A DNA stretch of 64,000 nt from Candidatus Flavonifractor merdavium (GCA_019119335.1 DWXF01000042.1:1-64000), one strand, 5' to 3'. Shown: positions 17,963 through 26,413, counted from the first letter of the stretch. Numbers and translations: made by a program. Notes: generated from the sequence alone by a model not told the origin.

Positions 17963-17992
17963 AAAAATGCCGCCCGTATGGGCGGCATTTTT
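17963..17992. terminator. Bidirectional intrinsic terminator between esxA and fumB
   Basis: Thirteen-base arms AAAAATGCCGCCC and its complement surround a four-base loop (17976-17979). Runs of A and T on either side supply a U tract in both directions, so it can stop both the type VII cluster and the convergent fumarase operon. Confidence 0.85.
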
Positions 17993-18001
17993 GTATTCCT
18001 A

Positions 18002-18574
18002 TCAGGGAGCGGTTTTCGATCCATATTGGCGCAGATAGTCTGCCCGGCCGGTCTCGTAAAGATTTGTTCCCAGGCTGTCAATGACCACGGTGAGGGGCAG
18101 GTTTTCCACCTGCAGCGCCCGGATGGCCTCGGCGCCCAGATCCTCATAGCACACCAGCTGGGCGGACTTGACGCACTTGGCCAGCAGGGCGCCGGCCCCG
18201 CCGATGGCGCCGAAGTAGACCGCGCCGGTCTCCCGCATGGCCTGGATTACCTCCGGGCTGCGCTTGCCCTTGCCGATCATGCCCAGCTCTCCCAGCCGCA
18301 GCAGGGTAGGGGCGTAGGCGTCCATGCGATAGCTGGTGGTGGGTCCGGCGGCGCCGATGGGCTGACCGGGCCGGGCGGGAGAGGGCCCCACATAGTAGAT
18401 GACAGAGCCCTCGATGGGGAAGGGGAGGGGCTTGCCCTCCGCCACCAGGGCGCACAGCCGCTTATGGGCGGCGTCCCGGGCGGTATAGACGGTGCCGGAG
18501 AGGTAGACGCTCTCTCCGGCCCGCAGGCTGCGGCTTACCTCGGGCGTAAGGGGGGCGGTCAGATATTTCGCCAT
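18002..18574 (-). CDS. fumB: Fumarate hydratase class I, beta subunit
   Basis: The 190-residue product starts at ATG 18574 (MAKYLTAPLTPEV), one base past the alpha-subunit stop. Motifs VYLSGTVYTARDAAHKRL, YYVGPSPARPGQPIGAAGPTTSYRMD and GAGALLAKCVKS are typical of the C-terminal half of class I Fe-S hydro-lyases. With the alpha subunit it interconverts fumarate and malate. Two-subunit L-tartrate dehydratase is a close paralogous alternative that cannot be excluded by eye. The gene name follows the two-subunit clostridial usage. Confidence 0.85.
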   Translation of the reverse strand: MAKYLTAPLTPEVSRSLRAGESVYLSGTVYTARDAAHKRLCALVAEGKPLPFPIEGSVIYYVGPSPARPGQPIGAAGPTTSYRMDAYAPTLLRLGELGMIGKGKRSPEVIQAMRETGAVYFGAIGGAGALLAKCVKSAQLVCYEDLGAEAIRALQVENLPLTVVIDSLGTNLYETGRADYLRQYGSKTAP

Positions 18575-18575
18575 G

Positions 18576-19409
18576 TCAAAGCACCTCGCTAACGTGCCGG
18601 GCCACGTGGCAGTTGATGTTGACCGCGCAGGGCAGACCGGCGATATGGGTGGGCAGGGTCTCGATGTGGACAGCCAGGGCGGTGGTCCTGCCGCCGAAGC
18701 CCTGAGGGCCGATGCCCAGGGCGTTGATGCGCTCCAGCAGCTCGTCTTCCAGCGCGGCATAGAAGGGCTTGGGGTGATGAGAGCCCATCTCCCGCAGCAG
18801 GGCCTGCTTGGCCAACAGGGCGCACTTGTCAAAGGTGCCGCCGATGCCCACCCCCACCACAATGGGAGGGCAGGGGTTGGGGCCGGCCTGCTCCACCGTG
18901 TCCAGAATGAAGGCCTTCACGCCCTCCAGCCCGTCGGAGGGCTTGAGCATGGCGATGCGGCTCATATTTTCGCTGCCGAAGCCCTTGGGCGCCACGGTGA
19001 TCTTTACCTGCTCCCCGGGCACCAGGCTGGTGTACAGCATGGCGGGGGTGTTGTCGCCGGTGTTGACCCGGTCCAGGGGGTCGGCCACCACCGACTTGCG
19101 CAGGTAGCCCTCGGCATAGCCCCGGCGCACCCCCTCGTTTACCGCCTGGGTCAGATCTCCGTCGATATAGACCTGCTGGCCCACCTCCAGAAAGACGCAG
19201 GCCATGCCGGTGTCCTGACAGATGGGGACGTCGCCACCGATGGAGTAGTTTTCAATGAGCTTGTCCAGAATATCCTGGGCCACCGGCCAGGGCTCCGCCT
19301 GACGGGCGGCGGAGATGGCGTTCTTCACATCCTGGGGAAGACGGGTATTGGCCGTGATGCACAGCCGGGCCACCGCTTCCATGATCGCGTTGGCTGAGAG
19401 TTGGCGCAT
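18576..19409 (-). CDS. fumA: Fumarate hydratase class I, alpha subunit
   Basis: The product (about 277 residues from ATG 19409; a TTG at 19430 is possible but the GAGGAG site lies inside that extension) carries the Fe-S cysteines of the family in CQDTG (position of DVPICQDTG), NPCPP and CAVNINCHV. Length and motifs fit the N-terminal subunit of two-component class I fumarase. A sigma-A promoter lies about 100 bp upstream on the minus strand (19509-19536). Co-transcribed with the beta subunit. Confidence 0.87.
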   Translation of the reverse strand: MRQLSANAIMEAVARLCITANTRLPQDVKNAISAARQAEPWPVAQDILDKLIENYSIGGDVPICQDTGMACVFLEVGQQVYIDGDLTQAVNEGVRRGYAEGYLRKSVVADPLDRVNTGDNTPAMLYTSLVPGEQVKITVAPKGFGSENMSRIAMLKPSDGLEGVKAFILDTVEQAGPNPCPPIVVGVGIGGTFDKCALLAKQALLREMGSHHPKPFYAALEDELLERINALGIGPQGFGGRTTALAVHIETLPTHIAGLPCAVNINCHVARHVSEVL

Positions 19410-19508
19410 GGCGTTGTTTTCACTCCTCAAACTGGTGATAATCGCGGCGACGGGCTGGGTGAGGACCTTGCCTGGCCGCCCTGGGGAAGTTTCCGTATTT
19501 GTAAGCCT

Positions 19509-19536
19509 ATTATAGCAAGCCGCCCGGATTTTACAA
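19509..19536 (-). promoter_or_regulatory. Sigma-A promoter for fumAB
   Basis: On the minus strand TTGTAA (19531-19536) and TATAAT (19509-19514) are separated by 16 bases. The perfect -10 box lies 100 bp upstream of the fumA start. Confidence 0.75.
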
Positions 19537-19681
19537 TGGGGCGTTAACCTGATATCTGCATGTTGTCTTTATTTTCTGCAAAAAACGATCCATTCTGAGA
19601 ACTGGACGGCCGTCCGGTTGGGAAAAAGAGGGATAGGCCCGGCAAAGTGTCAGCTTTTTCCCGGTTACGGCATAGAATAAA

Positions 19682-19710
19682 TTGCTTTTTTCCCCGGTGA
19701 GGTGTAAAAT
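19682..19710 (+). promoter_or_regulatory. Likely promoter of the zinc-ribbon gene
   Basis: TTGCTT (19682-19687) and TAAAAT (19705-19710) are 17 bases apart, 46 bp upstream of the ATG at 19756. The rest of the 19.43-19.68 kb gap shows only the divergent fum promoter and AT-rich sequence. Confidence 0.55.
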
Positions 19711-19755
19711 ACCTTAGTATCTCTTTGACCGGGGTGACCAAAGGAGGGCTTTTCT

Positions 19756-20148
19756 ATGGACGACCGGGTGAAGGAATTGCTGGAGCGGGTGCGGGGCACC
19801 GCCCTGGCCGTAGGGGAAGCGGCGGGCACCACCGCCCGCTGCGCCGGAAAGTGCGCCGGACAGATGCTGGACGTGGCCAAGCTGAATATGAAGATCTTTG
19901 ACCTGAAAGGGGACATTGACCAGGACCTGCGGGCCATCGGACAGATGGTGTACGACGCCCACCGGGGTCAGGAGACCGACCACAAGACCATGGACGGCCT
20001 GCTGGCCGGCATTGATCAGAAATCCGCCGCCATCGAGACCCTGCGGGAGCGGGTGGCGGTGCTGCGCCACAGCAAGAGCTGCCCCGCCTGCGGCGCGGTG
20101 TGCGGACAGGAGGACAAATTCTGCAGAGGCTGCGGCGCCTCACTTTGA
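19756..20148 (+). CDS. Helical protein with C-terminal zinc ribbon
   Basis: ATG 19756 follows AAAGGAGG. The 130-residue product is helical for about 105 residues and ends in a zinc ribbon made of CPACG and CRGCG pairs (residues about 109-127). No membrane helix is evident. Similar small proteins of the Clostridia have no assigned job. It stands alone between fumA (divergent) and the purine phosphorylase gene, separated from the latter by a GC-rich hairpin at 20159-20182. Confidence 0.75.
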   Translation: MDDRVKELLERVRGTALAVGEAAGTTARCAGKCAGQMLDVAKLNMKIFDLKGDIDQDLRAIGQMVYDAHRGQETDHKTMDGLLAGIDQKSAAIETLRERVAVLRHSKSCPACGAVCGQEDKFCRGCGASL

Positions 20149-20158
20149 CGGGCCCACC

Positions 20159-20182
20159 AGCCGGGCGGCTTGCCGCCCGGCT
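20159..20182 (+). terminator. GC-rich hairpin downstream of the zinc-ribbon gene
   Basis: Ten-base arms AGCCGGGCGG and CCGCCCGGCT close a CTTG tetraloop. No T tract follows, so it is terminator-like at best and may only modulate read-through into the phosphorylase gene. Confidence 0.45.
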
Positions 20183-20210
20183 CCTGACAGTACAAAAGGA
20201 GGACAAGCAT

Positions 20211-21038
20211 ATGAACTATACCTTTGAACAGTATCAGCAGAGCGCCGACGCCATCCGGGCGAAGATCGGCTCCTTCCAGCCCAAGGTGGCGATGGTTCTG
20301 GGCTCCGGCCTGGGCTATATGGGGGACATTGTGGAAAACGCCATCGCCGTGCCCTACCAGGAGATCCCCCACTTCAAGGCCTCCACCGCCCCCGGCCACA
20401 AGGGCCAGCTGGTCTTCGGCACCCTGGAGGGCAAGCCGGTGGCCGTCATGCAGGGCCGGATGCACCACTATGAGGGCTACTCCTACGAGGAGGTGGCCTA
20501 CGCCGTGCGGGTGCTGCGGCTGCTGGGGTGCGACACCCTCATCGTCACCAACGCCGCCGGGTGCGTCAACATGAACTGGAAGGCCGGCGATCTGATGCTG
20601 ATTACCGACCAGATCAAGATCTTTATGGAGTCCCCCCTCCGGGGCGAGAATCTGCCCCAGTTCGGCGTGCGCTTCCCCGACGCCTCCCACCTGTATACCC
20701 CCGCCCTGCAGCAGATGGCCCGCAAGACCGCCCGGGAGCTGCGCATCGACCTGAAGGAGGGCGTATACATGTACTTCCCCGGCCCCCAGTACGAGACCCC
20801 CGCCGAGGTGCGCTTCGCCCGTATCGCCGGGGCCGACGCGGTGGGCATGTCCACCGCCCCCGAGGTGATTGTGGCCGGCCACTGCGGCATGCAGGTGCTG
20901 GGTTTCACCCTGCTCTCCAACATGGCCGCCGGGATTCTGGACCGGCCCCTTTCCGAGGAGGAGGTGCTGGAGGCGGCCGCCGCCTGCCGGGACAAGTTCT
21001 CCAAGCTGGTGCTGGCCTGCCTGAAGCAGATCGGGTAA
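20211..21038 (+). CDS. punA: Purine nucleoside phosphorylase (trimeric PNP family)
   Basis: ATG 20211 follows AAAGGAGG. The 275-residue protein has MVLGSGLGYMGD (phosphate site), HKGQLVFGTLEG, the active-site region QGRMHHYEGYS, VTNAAGCVN, GPQYETPAEVRF and the base-binding GMSTAPEVIVA. Length and motifs match the trimeric class that cleaves guanosine and inosine with phosphate. A candidate MTA/SAH deaminase follows 40 bp downstream, so the two form a purine salvage unit. Confidence 0.93.
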   Translation: MNYTFEQYQQSADAIRAKIGSFQPKVAMVLGSGLGYMGDIVENAIAVPYQEIPHFKASTAPGHKGQLVFGTLEGKPVAVMQGRMHHYEGYSYEEVAYAVRVLRLLGCDTLIVTNAAGCVNMNWKAGDLMLITDQIKIFMESPLRGENLPQFGVRFPDASHLYTPALQQMARKTARELRIDLKEGVYMYFPGPQYETPAEVRFARIAGADAVGMSTAPEVIVAGHCGMQVLGFTLLSNMAAGILDRPLSEEEVLEAAAACRDKFSKLVLACLKQIG

Positions 21039-21077
21039 GCCGCCCGCCCACAATTTGAAGAAGGAGACCGAAGGTTT

Positions 21078-22379
21078 ATGTCCATTCTCATTCACAACTG
21101 TACCGCCGTCCTGATGGATCAGGCGGGCACCGTGCTGCCCAACGCCTATGTGACGGTGGCGGGGAGTAAAATCAGCTGGGTGGGGACCCAGCGGCCCCAG
21201 GGAAGCTTTGAGGAGGAGATTGACGGGAAGGGCCGGGTGCTCATGCCCGGCTTCGTCAACGCCCACACCCACGTGCCCATGACCGCCATGCGGGGCTACG
21301 GCGACGGCAACAACCTGCAGGACTGGCTGCACAACTATATCTTCCCGGTGGAAGCCAGGTGGGACGACCGGGCCATTCAGGCCTGCACCTCCCTGGGTCT
21401 GGCGGAGATGATCGCCTCCGGCGTCACCACCATCGCCGACATGTACGGCCACACCGACGCGGTGGCCCAGGCGGTGGTGGCCAGCGGCATCAGCGCCAAC
21501 CTCAGCTGCGGCGGCGTGCAGTTCTGCGACGGCCTGGATCCCGCCACCCACCACGACTGTGTGGTGCAGCGGGAGCTGACCGAGAAGTGGCACGGCTACA
21601 ACGACGGGCAGATCCTGGTGGACGCCTCCATCCACGGCGAGTACACCTCTCACAAGGAGCTGTGGCAGTGGATGGCGGACTATGCCCAGAGCCACAACCT
21701 GGGGATGCACGTGCACATCTCCGAGACAAAGGCGGAGCATGAGGCCTGCATGGCCCGCCACGGCAAGACTCCCATTCAGACCCTGAACGACTACGGCGTG
21801 TGGGATACCCGGGCTATTGCCGCCCACTGCGTCTGGACCACCCCGGAGGACTGGGAGATCATGGCCCGCAAGGGCGTGTCCGCCATCCACAACCCCATCT
21901 CCAACCTGAAGCTGGGCAGCGGCATCGCCCCCGTGCCCGCCATGAAGCAGGCGGGAGTCAACGTGTGCCTGGGCACCGACGGGGTCTCCTCCAACAACTG
22001 CACCGACTTTTTCAGCGATTTGAAGTTTGCGGCCATCCTCCACAACGGGGCCAACTGCGACCCTCTGGCCCTGCTGCCCCTGGACGCGCTGAACATGGCC
22101 ACCCGCAACGGCGGCGAGGCTCTGGGCCGCAAGACCGGCTCCATCCAGGCGGGCTACCAGGCCGACCTGATCCTGGTGGACTTCTCTCACCTGAACCTGA
22201 CTCCCTGCCACAGCGTGCTCTCCAACCTGGCCTACGCCGCCCACGGCAGCGACGTGGTGATGAATATGGCCCGGGGTAAGGTCATATATCAGGATGGGGA
22301 CTTCAAAACCATCGACCTGGAGCGGGTGAAGCGGGAAATGGCTGACTATGCTTTGCCCCTGCTGTTTTCCAAAGCTTAA
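21078..22379 (+). CDS. mtaD: Amidohydrolase, 5-methylthioadenosine/S-adenosylhomocysteine deaminase type
   Basis: The 433-residue metal-dependent hydrolase shows FVNAHTHVPMTAMRG (HxH metal ligands), HVHISETKAEH, HCVW and LGTDG, in the order and spacing of the MTA/SAH deaminase and TRZ/ATZ group. The likely reaction is deamination of the adenine moiety of MTA or SAH. Context with purine nucleoside phosphorylase supports a purine salvage role. Substrate cannot be fixed by eye within this group. Confidence 0.85.
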   Translation: MSILIHNCTAVLMDQAGTVLPNAYVTVAGSKISWVGTQRPQGSFEEEIDGKGRVLMPGFVNAHTHVPMTAMRGYGDGNNLQDWLHNYIFPVEARWDDRAIQACTSLGLAEMIASGVTTIADMYGHTDAVAQAVVASGISANLSCGGVQFCDGLDPATHHDCVVQRELTEKWHGYNDGQILVDASIHGEYTSHKELWQWMADYAQSHNLGMHVHISETKAEHEACMARHGKTPIQTLNDYGVWDTRAIAAHCVWTTPEDWEIMARKGVSAIHNPISNLKLGSGIAPVPAMKQAGVNVCLGTDGVSSNNCTDFFSDLKFAAILHNGANCDPLALLPLDALNMATRNGGEALGRKTGSIQAGYQADLILVDFSHLNLTPCHSVLSNLAYAAHGSDVVMNMARGKVIYQDGDFKTIDLERVKREMADYALPLLFSKA

Positions 22380-22391
22380 GGGGGATTATCG

Positions 22392-24146
22392 TTGTCAAGC
22401 CAGAAGAAAAATACCTTTTACGGGGCCGCCGCCTTCTTGACCATGACCACCATCCTGGTCAAGATCATCGGCGCCATCTACAAAATTCCGCTGACCGCCC
22501 TGCTGCCCGACGAGGCCTACGGCGACTTCAACGCGGCCTATAACATCTACACCGTGTTCCTCACCATCTCCACCGCCGGCCTGCCGGTGGCTCTGTCCAA
22601 GACGGTGAGCGAGTGCAACGCCCTGGGCCTGCACAATCAGAAGGAGCGGGTGTTCCGGGTGGCCCTGGCCGCCTTCCTGGTGATGGGGAGCATCAGCTTT
22701 TTGTGCATGTCCCTGTTTTCCCCCATCGTGGCCACCTACGTGCTGCAGAACGAGAAGGCGGTATTCGCCGTGCTGGCCCTGTCCCCGGCGGTGCTGTGTA
22801 CCTGCTGCTCCGCTTTCCGGGGCTACGCCCAGGGCCACCTGAACATGGTGCCCACCGGTGTGTCCCAGGTCATTGAGGCCCTGTGCAAGATGGTGCTGGG
22901 CCTGGCTCTGGCCATGCTGATTCTCAACTCCGCCATCCAGCCCGAGGACACCCGGGACCGGCTGGCCGCCGCCGGCGCCCTGGTGGGCGTGTCCATCGGC
23001 GCCATCCTGTCCCTGTGCTACCTGGTGGTCAACCACATCCGCACCAAGCGGCGGGAGAAGGTGGTGGCCACCGACCGGCCCGACAAGAGCGGTACCATCC
23101 TGCTGCGCATGCTGAAGCTGGCCATCCCCATCAGCCTGGCCTCCTGCACCCTGTCGGTGGTCAACCTGATCGACACCGGCCTGGTCCAGAGCCAGCTCCA
23201 GAGCGTGCTTTCCGCCATGGGAGACGGCCTCAGCGGGGTGAGCAACAGCGTGCTGGGCATCTTCCCCAAGGCGGAGGCCCTGTTCCAGGAGAATATGGCC
23301 AACTGGCAGGCGGATGTGCTGGTCAACCCCAACACCACCCTGGATCCGGTGCTGGACTCCGCCCGCACCCTCTACGGCATTTACAGCAAGACCATGAGCG
23401 TCTACAACCTGCCCTTTAACCTGATGGTGCCCTTTACCGCCTGCATCGTTCCCGGCGTGTCCGCCTGCATCGCCCGGCGGGACGGCCGGGGCGCCCGGCG
23501 TACCACCGAGTCCGCCCTGCGTATCTCCGCCCTGGTGGCCCTGCCCTGCGGCTTCGGCCTGCTGACCCTGGGCGGCCCCATCATCAACCTGCTCACCGTG
23601 GGCAATGTGGATGTGTCCATCGCGGGCCCCCTGCTGTCCATTCTGGGCATCGCCTCCATCTTCGTGTGCATCCAGGTGGTGGCCTCCTCCATCCTCCAGG
23701 CCAACGGCATTGTCAACCTGCCCATTATCACTATGGTCATCGGCGGGGTGTGCAAGGTGCTGGTGAGCTATACTCTGGTGGGCAACCCCAAGATCATGAT
23801 CTACGGCGCCCCCATCGGCACCCTGACCTGCTTTGTGGTGGTGGGCGTGCTCAATCTGCTCATCATCAAGCGGATGGTGCCCCATCCCCCCCGGTATCAC
23901 CTGGTCTTTATCAAGCCTCTCATCGCTTCCGCCATTATGGGGGCGGCCGCCTGGGCCAGCCACGGCCTGCTGAGCCGGGTGTTCTCCGGCTCCTTCCTGA
24001 TGAACGCCGCGGCCACCGCCGGGGCCATCCTGGTGGGCGTGGCGGTGTACGCCATTCTGGTGGTGCTGCTGCGGGTTCTCTCCAAGGATGACCTGGAAAT
24101 GATGCCCAAAGGGGATAAAATTGCAAAACTCTTGCATATTCAGTGA
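22392..24146 (+). CDS. SpoVB/MurJ-like polysaccharide flippase (YabM type)
   Basis: The 584-residue polytopic protein starts at TTG 22392, after AAGGGGGA. About 14 membrane helices and motifs such as ILVKIIGAIYKIPLTALLPDEAYGDFNAAYNIY place it with the MOP-superfamily oligosaccharide flippases (SpoVB, YabM). It should move lipid-linked cell-wall precursors. It directly precedes mazG, as yabM precedes yabN in Bacillus, so YabM-like is the best name. Confidence 0.88.
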   Translation: MSSQKKNTFYGAAAFLTMTTILVKIIGAIYKIPLTALLPDEAYGDFNAAYNIYTVFLTISTAGLPVALSKTVSECNALGLHNQKERVFRVALAAFLVMGSISFLCMSLFSPIVATYVLQNEKAVFAVLALSPAVLCTCCSAFRGYAQGHLNMVPTGVSQVIEALCKMVLGLALAMLILNSAIQPEDTRDRLAAAGALVGVSIGAILSLCYLVVNHIRTKRREKVVATDRPDKSGTILLRMLKLAIPISLASCTLSVVNLIDTGLVQSQLQSVLSAMGDGLSGVSNSVLGIFPKAEALFQENMANWQADVLVNPNTTLDPVLDSARTLYGIYSKTMSVYNLPFNLMVPFTACIVPGVSACIARRDGRGARRTTESALRISALVALPCGFGLLTLGGPIINLLTVGNVDVSIAGPLLSILGIASIFVCIQVVASSILQANGIVNLPIITMVIGGVCKVLVSYTLVGNPKIMIYGAPIGTLTCFVVVGVLNLLIIKRMVPHPPRYHLVFIKPLIASAIMGAAAWASHGLLSRVFSGSFLMNAAATAGAILVGVAVYAILVVLLRVLSKDDLEMMPKGDKIAKLLHIQ

Positions 24147-24184
24147 GCTTTTTTGGAAAAAAAGGTTGCAGGAGGCCTTGAAAT

Positions 24185-24967
24185 ATGGTAGATTTTCAGT
24201 ATAGGGATTCCTATAACGTCAAAGACTTAGAGGAAATCGTCCGTATTCTCCGCGCGCCCGGGGGCTGTCCCTGGGACGCGGAGCAGACCCACCAGTCCAT
24301 CCGCCGCAATTTCCTGGAGGAGGCCTACGAGGCGGCGGAGGCCATCGACGAGGAAAACCCCGACCACCTGAAGGAGGAGCTGGGCGACGTGCTGCTTCAG
24401 GTGGTGTTCCACGCCCGGATGGAGCAGGAGGCCGGCCGGTTTGACCTGGACGGCGTGGCCGACGGGGTGTGCAAGAAGCTCATTTACCGCCACCCCCATG
24501 TGTTTGGGGACGTGGCGGTGTCGGGCACCGGAGAGGTGCTGACCAACTGGGAGGAGCTCAAGCGCAAGGAAAAGGGACAAGCCACCAATACCGACGCGCT
24601 GGAGGCGGTGGCCCGCTCTCTGCCAGCCCTGTGGCGGGCGGAGAAGGTGCAGAAGAAGGCCAAAAAGGCCGGCTTCGACTGGCCGGAGGTGTCCGGCGCG
24701 CTGGACAAGCTCTCCGAGGAGCTGGAGGAGCTGCGCCAGGCGGCGGCCCAGGGCACCAACGTGGCTGAGGAGCTGGGGGATCTGCTGTTTTCGGCGGTAA
24801 ACGTATCCCGGTTTTTAGGGGTGGACTGTGAGGACGCCCTGAATCAGGCCACAGACAAGTTCATTGGCCGGTTCCGCAAGGTGGAGGAGCAGGCGGGGGA
24901 GCGTCCCATGACGGAGATGACCCTGGCTGAGCTGGACCAGCTGTGGGAGCGGGCCAAGGAGACTTAA
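24185..24967 (+). CDS. mazG: Nucleoside triphosphate pyrophosphohydrolase MazG (YabN type)
   Basis: The 260-residue protein has two MazG helical domains: GGCPWDAEQTHQSI and EEAYEAAEAID with EELGDVLLQVVFHARM at the N-terminus, and EELGDLLFSAVNVSRFL at the C-terminus. These supply the EExxE and ExxD magnesium ligands. It hydrolyses noncanonical NTPs. The YabN-type N-terminal methylase domain is missing, so it is the shorter MazG form. A hairpin with arms at 24962-24972 and 24977-24986 overlaps its stop. Confidence 0.92.
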   Translation: MVDFQYRDSYNVKDLEEIVRILRAPGGCPWDAEQTHQSIRRNFLEEAYEAAEAIDEENPDHLKEELGDVLLQVVFHARMEQEAGRFDLDGVADGVCKKLIYRHPHVFGDVAVSGTGEVLTNWEELKRKEKGQATNTDALEAVARSLPALWRAEKVQKKAKKAGFDWPEVSGALDKLSEELEELRQAAAQGTNVAEELGDLLFSAVNVSRFLGVDCEDALNQATDKFIGRFRKVEEQAGERPMTEMTLAELDQLWERAKET

Positions 24968-25036
24968 AGGCGGCGACGCCTTAAGTATAAACAAATGGCG
25001 GGTGTATGCCCGTGAAACACAGGAGGAATGATCGAC

Positions 25037-25312
25037 ATGAATAAGGCTGAACTCATCAACGCGGCCGCGGAGAAGGCCGGTCTGTCCAAGAAGGATACCG
25101 AGAGCGCTGTGAACGCCGCCATCGAAGTGATCTCCCAGTGCCTGGCTGAGGGCGACAAGGTGCAGCTGGTGGGCTTTGGCGCCTTTGAGGTGAAGAGCCG
25201 CGCCGAGCGCATCGGCCGCAATCCCAAGACCAAGGAGAGCATCAAGATCCCCGCCTCCAAGGTGCCTGTGTTCAAGCCCGGTAAGGCGCTGAAGGACATC
25301 GTATCTCAGTAA
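25037..25312 (+). CDS. hup: DNA-binding protein HU
   Basis: The 91-residue protein from ATG 25037 (ten bases after AGGAGG; ATG 25028 is too close) is a typical HU: MNKAELINAAAEKAGLSKKD, GFGAFEVKSRAERIGRNPKT and VPVFKPGKALKD. It is the nucleoid protein of the cell. A terminator follows, so it can be expressed separately from the RqcP gene. Confidence 0.97.
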   Translation: MNKAELINAAAEKAGLSKKDTESAVNAAIEVISQCLAEGDKVQLVGFGAFEVKSRAERIGRNPKTKESIKIPASKVPVFKPGKALKDIVSQ

Positions 25313-25322
25313 CGAAACTGTG

Positions 25323-25354
25323 GGACCGCCGCCGTGACGCGGCGGTCCTTTTTT
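25323..25354 (+). terminator. Intrinsic terminator after hup
   Basis: Ten-base arms GGACCGCCGC and GCGGCGGTCC flank a six-base loop and are followed by six T residues. Confidence 0.92.
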
Positions 25355-25367
25355 CAGGAGGAACGGT

Positions 25368-25610
25368 ATGCGACTGGATAAATGGCTCAAGGTCTCCCGG
25401 CTCATCAAGCGCCGCACGGTGGCCAACGAGGCCTGCGACAACCAGCGGGTCACCGCCAACGGCCGGCCGGTGAAGGCCAGCTATGAGGTGAAGGAGGGCG
25501 ACGTGCTGGAGCTGCGCTTCGGCGAGCGCACAGTGAAGGTGGAGGTGCTCTCGGTCACCGAGCACGCCGGGAAAGCGGAGGCCTCCGCTCTGTACAAGGA
25601 GCTGCTCTGA
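25368..25610 (+). CDS. rqcP: S4-domain RNA-binding protein RqcP (YabO)
   Basis: This 80-residue protein starts MRLDKWLKVSRLIKRRTVANEACD, the S4 fold of the YabO/Hsp15 family. RqcP binds 50S subunits and works with RqcH in alanine tailing of stalled nascent chains. Position after mazG matches yabO in Bacillus. The ribosome site AGGAGG sits right after the hup terminator. Confidence 0.92.
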   Translation: MRLDKWLKVSRLIKRRTVANEACDNQRVTANGRPVKASYEVKEGDVLELRFGERTVKVEVLSVTEHAGKAEASALYKELL

Positions 25611-25623
25611 CCGGCACAGGCAT

Positions 25624-25659
25624 AAAAAAGGTCCCGACCATACGGTCGGGACCTTTTTT
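25624..25659. terminator. Bidirectional terminator between rqcP and yabR
   Basis: Arms GGTCCCGACC and GGTCGGGACC around the loop ATAC have six A residues before and six T residues after, so both convergent transcripts can end here. It marks the junction of the inverted yab block. Confidence 0.95.
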
Positions 25660-25667
25660 ATGTTCAC

Positions 25668-26108
25668 TTATCTCCGGCCGCCCCGGCGGGAGCTGCGCCG
25701 CTCCGCCTGGCGCAGCTCGGACAGCTTGCTGTCCGAGGCGGCCATAAACTGCTTCAGCCGGTCTTCAAAGCTGGTGGGCTCCGCCGGCGCGGGCTTGCCG
25801 CGGAATCCCGCGCTGCCGCCGTGGCCGGCGGGACGGCCGCCGGGCCGGCCCTGACCCGCGGGACGGGGCGGGGGGTCCATCGCCTTCTTGATGGAGAGGT
25901 TGATGCGGCCGTTTTCGTCAATGCCGATGACCTTGACCTTGACCTCCTGACCTTCCTTCAGATGCTCCTTCACATCATTGACATAGGTATAGGCGATCTC
26001 AGAGATATGCACCAACCCCGACTTGCCCTCCGGCAAGGCGACAAAGGCGCCGAACTTCGTGATCCCCGTGACCTTTCCTTCCACAATCGAACCAACACCA
26101 AACTCCAT
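25668..26108 (-). CDS. yabR: S1-domain RNA-binding protein (YabR-like)
   Basis: The start chosen is ATG 26108 (MEFGVGSIVEGKVTGITKFGAF), which matches the family's N-terminus. A TTG further up lies nearer the GAGAGG site and could add 4-11 residues. Residues 1-75 form one S1 OB fold (KSGLVHISEIAYTYV, INLSIKKA). The rest is a Gly/Pro/Arg-rich tail and a helical end with RRSSRRGGRR. It follows divIC, as in Bacillus, though the whole block is inverted relative to rqcP. Confidence 0.86.
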   Translation of the reverse strand: MEFGVGSIVEGKVTGITKFGAFVALPEGKSGLVHISEIAYTYVNDVKEHLKEGQEVKVKVIGIDENGRINLSIKKAMDPPPRPAGQGRPGGRPAGHGGSAGFRGKPAPAEPTSFEDRLKQFMAASDSKLSELRQAERRSSRRGGRR

Positions 26109-26137
26109 AACTGCCAGCAAAATCCTCTCTTTTAAAT

Positions 26138-26413
26138 TCAATCGGTGAAATAGAAGACATACTCCCCCGGCGTCACCAGACCCAGCTTATCCCTGGCGAT
26201 GTCGGCCTGCCGCTCCGGGTCACCGCTGTTTTCCACCGCGTCGGACAGGTCGGCGTTGACCTGCCGCTGGGCGGCTACCTCCGCCTGAGCCTGGGCCAGG
26301 TCCTCCTGAGCCACAGCCAGCTTGTTCTGGAGATTCAGCAGCGTGGTGGCGGCGCCGATGAGCAGAGCCAGAATGACGATTTTGGTCAGCAGTGACGCTT
26401 TTTTTACCTTCAT
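26138..26413 (-). CDS. divIC: Septum formation protein DivIC/FtsB-like
   Basis: The 91-residue protein has one membrane helix (about 9-29), a coiled coil rich in Gln and Ala, and the conserved ending ARDKLGLVTPGEYVFYF. This is the DivIC/FtsB plan; it bridges FtsL and the septal synthase at the division site. Its ribosome site GGAAAGGAG and first third lie within the end of the yabQ reading frame. Confidence 0.9.
   Translation of the reverse strand: MKVKKASLLTKIVILALLIGAATTLLNLQNKLAVAQEDLAQAQAEVAAQRQVNADLSDAVENSGDPERQADIARDKLGLVTPGEYVFYFTD

Noticed and set aside
18575..18862. N-terminal extension of fumB to 18862
   Set aside because: It is a shadow of fumA; the ATG at 18574 matches the family start.
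20016..22244. Minus-strand open frame of about 740 codons opposite punA and the deaminase gene
   Set aside because: It is an antisense shadow caused by GC-rich codon bias; the plus-strand genes have clear domains and ribosome sites, and the antisense product is His/Gly/Val-rich low complexity.
22395..24137. Minus-strand open frame spanning the flippase gene
   Set aside because: Complementary shadow of a real polytopic membrane protein; composition is His/Gln/Gly-rich with no domain.
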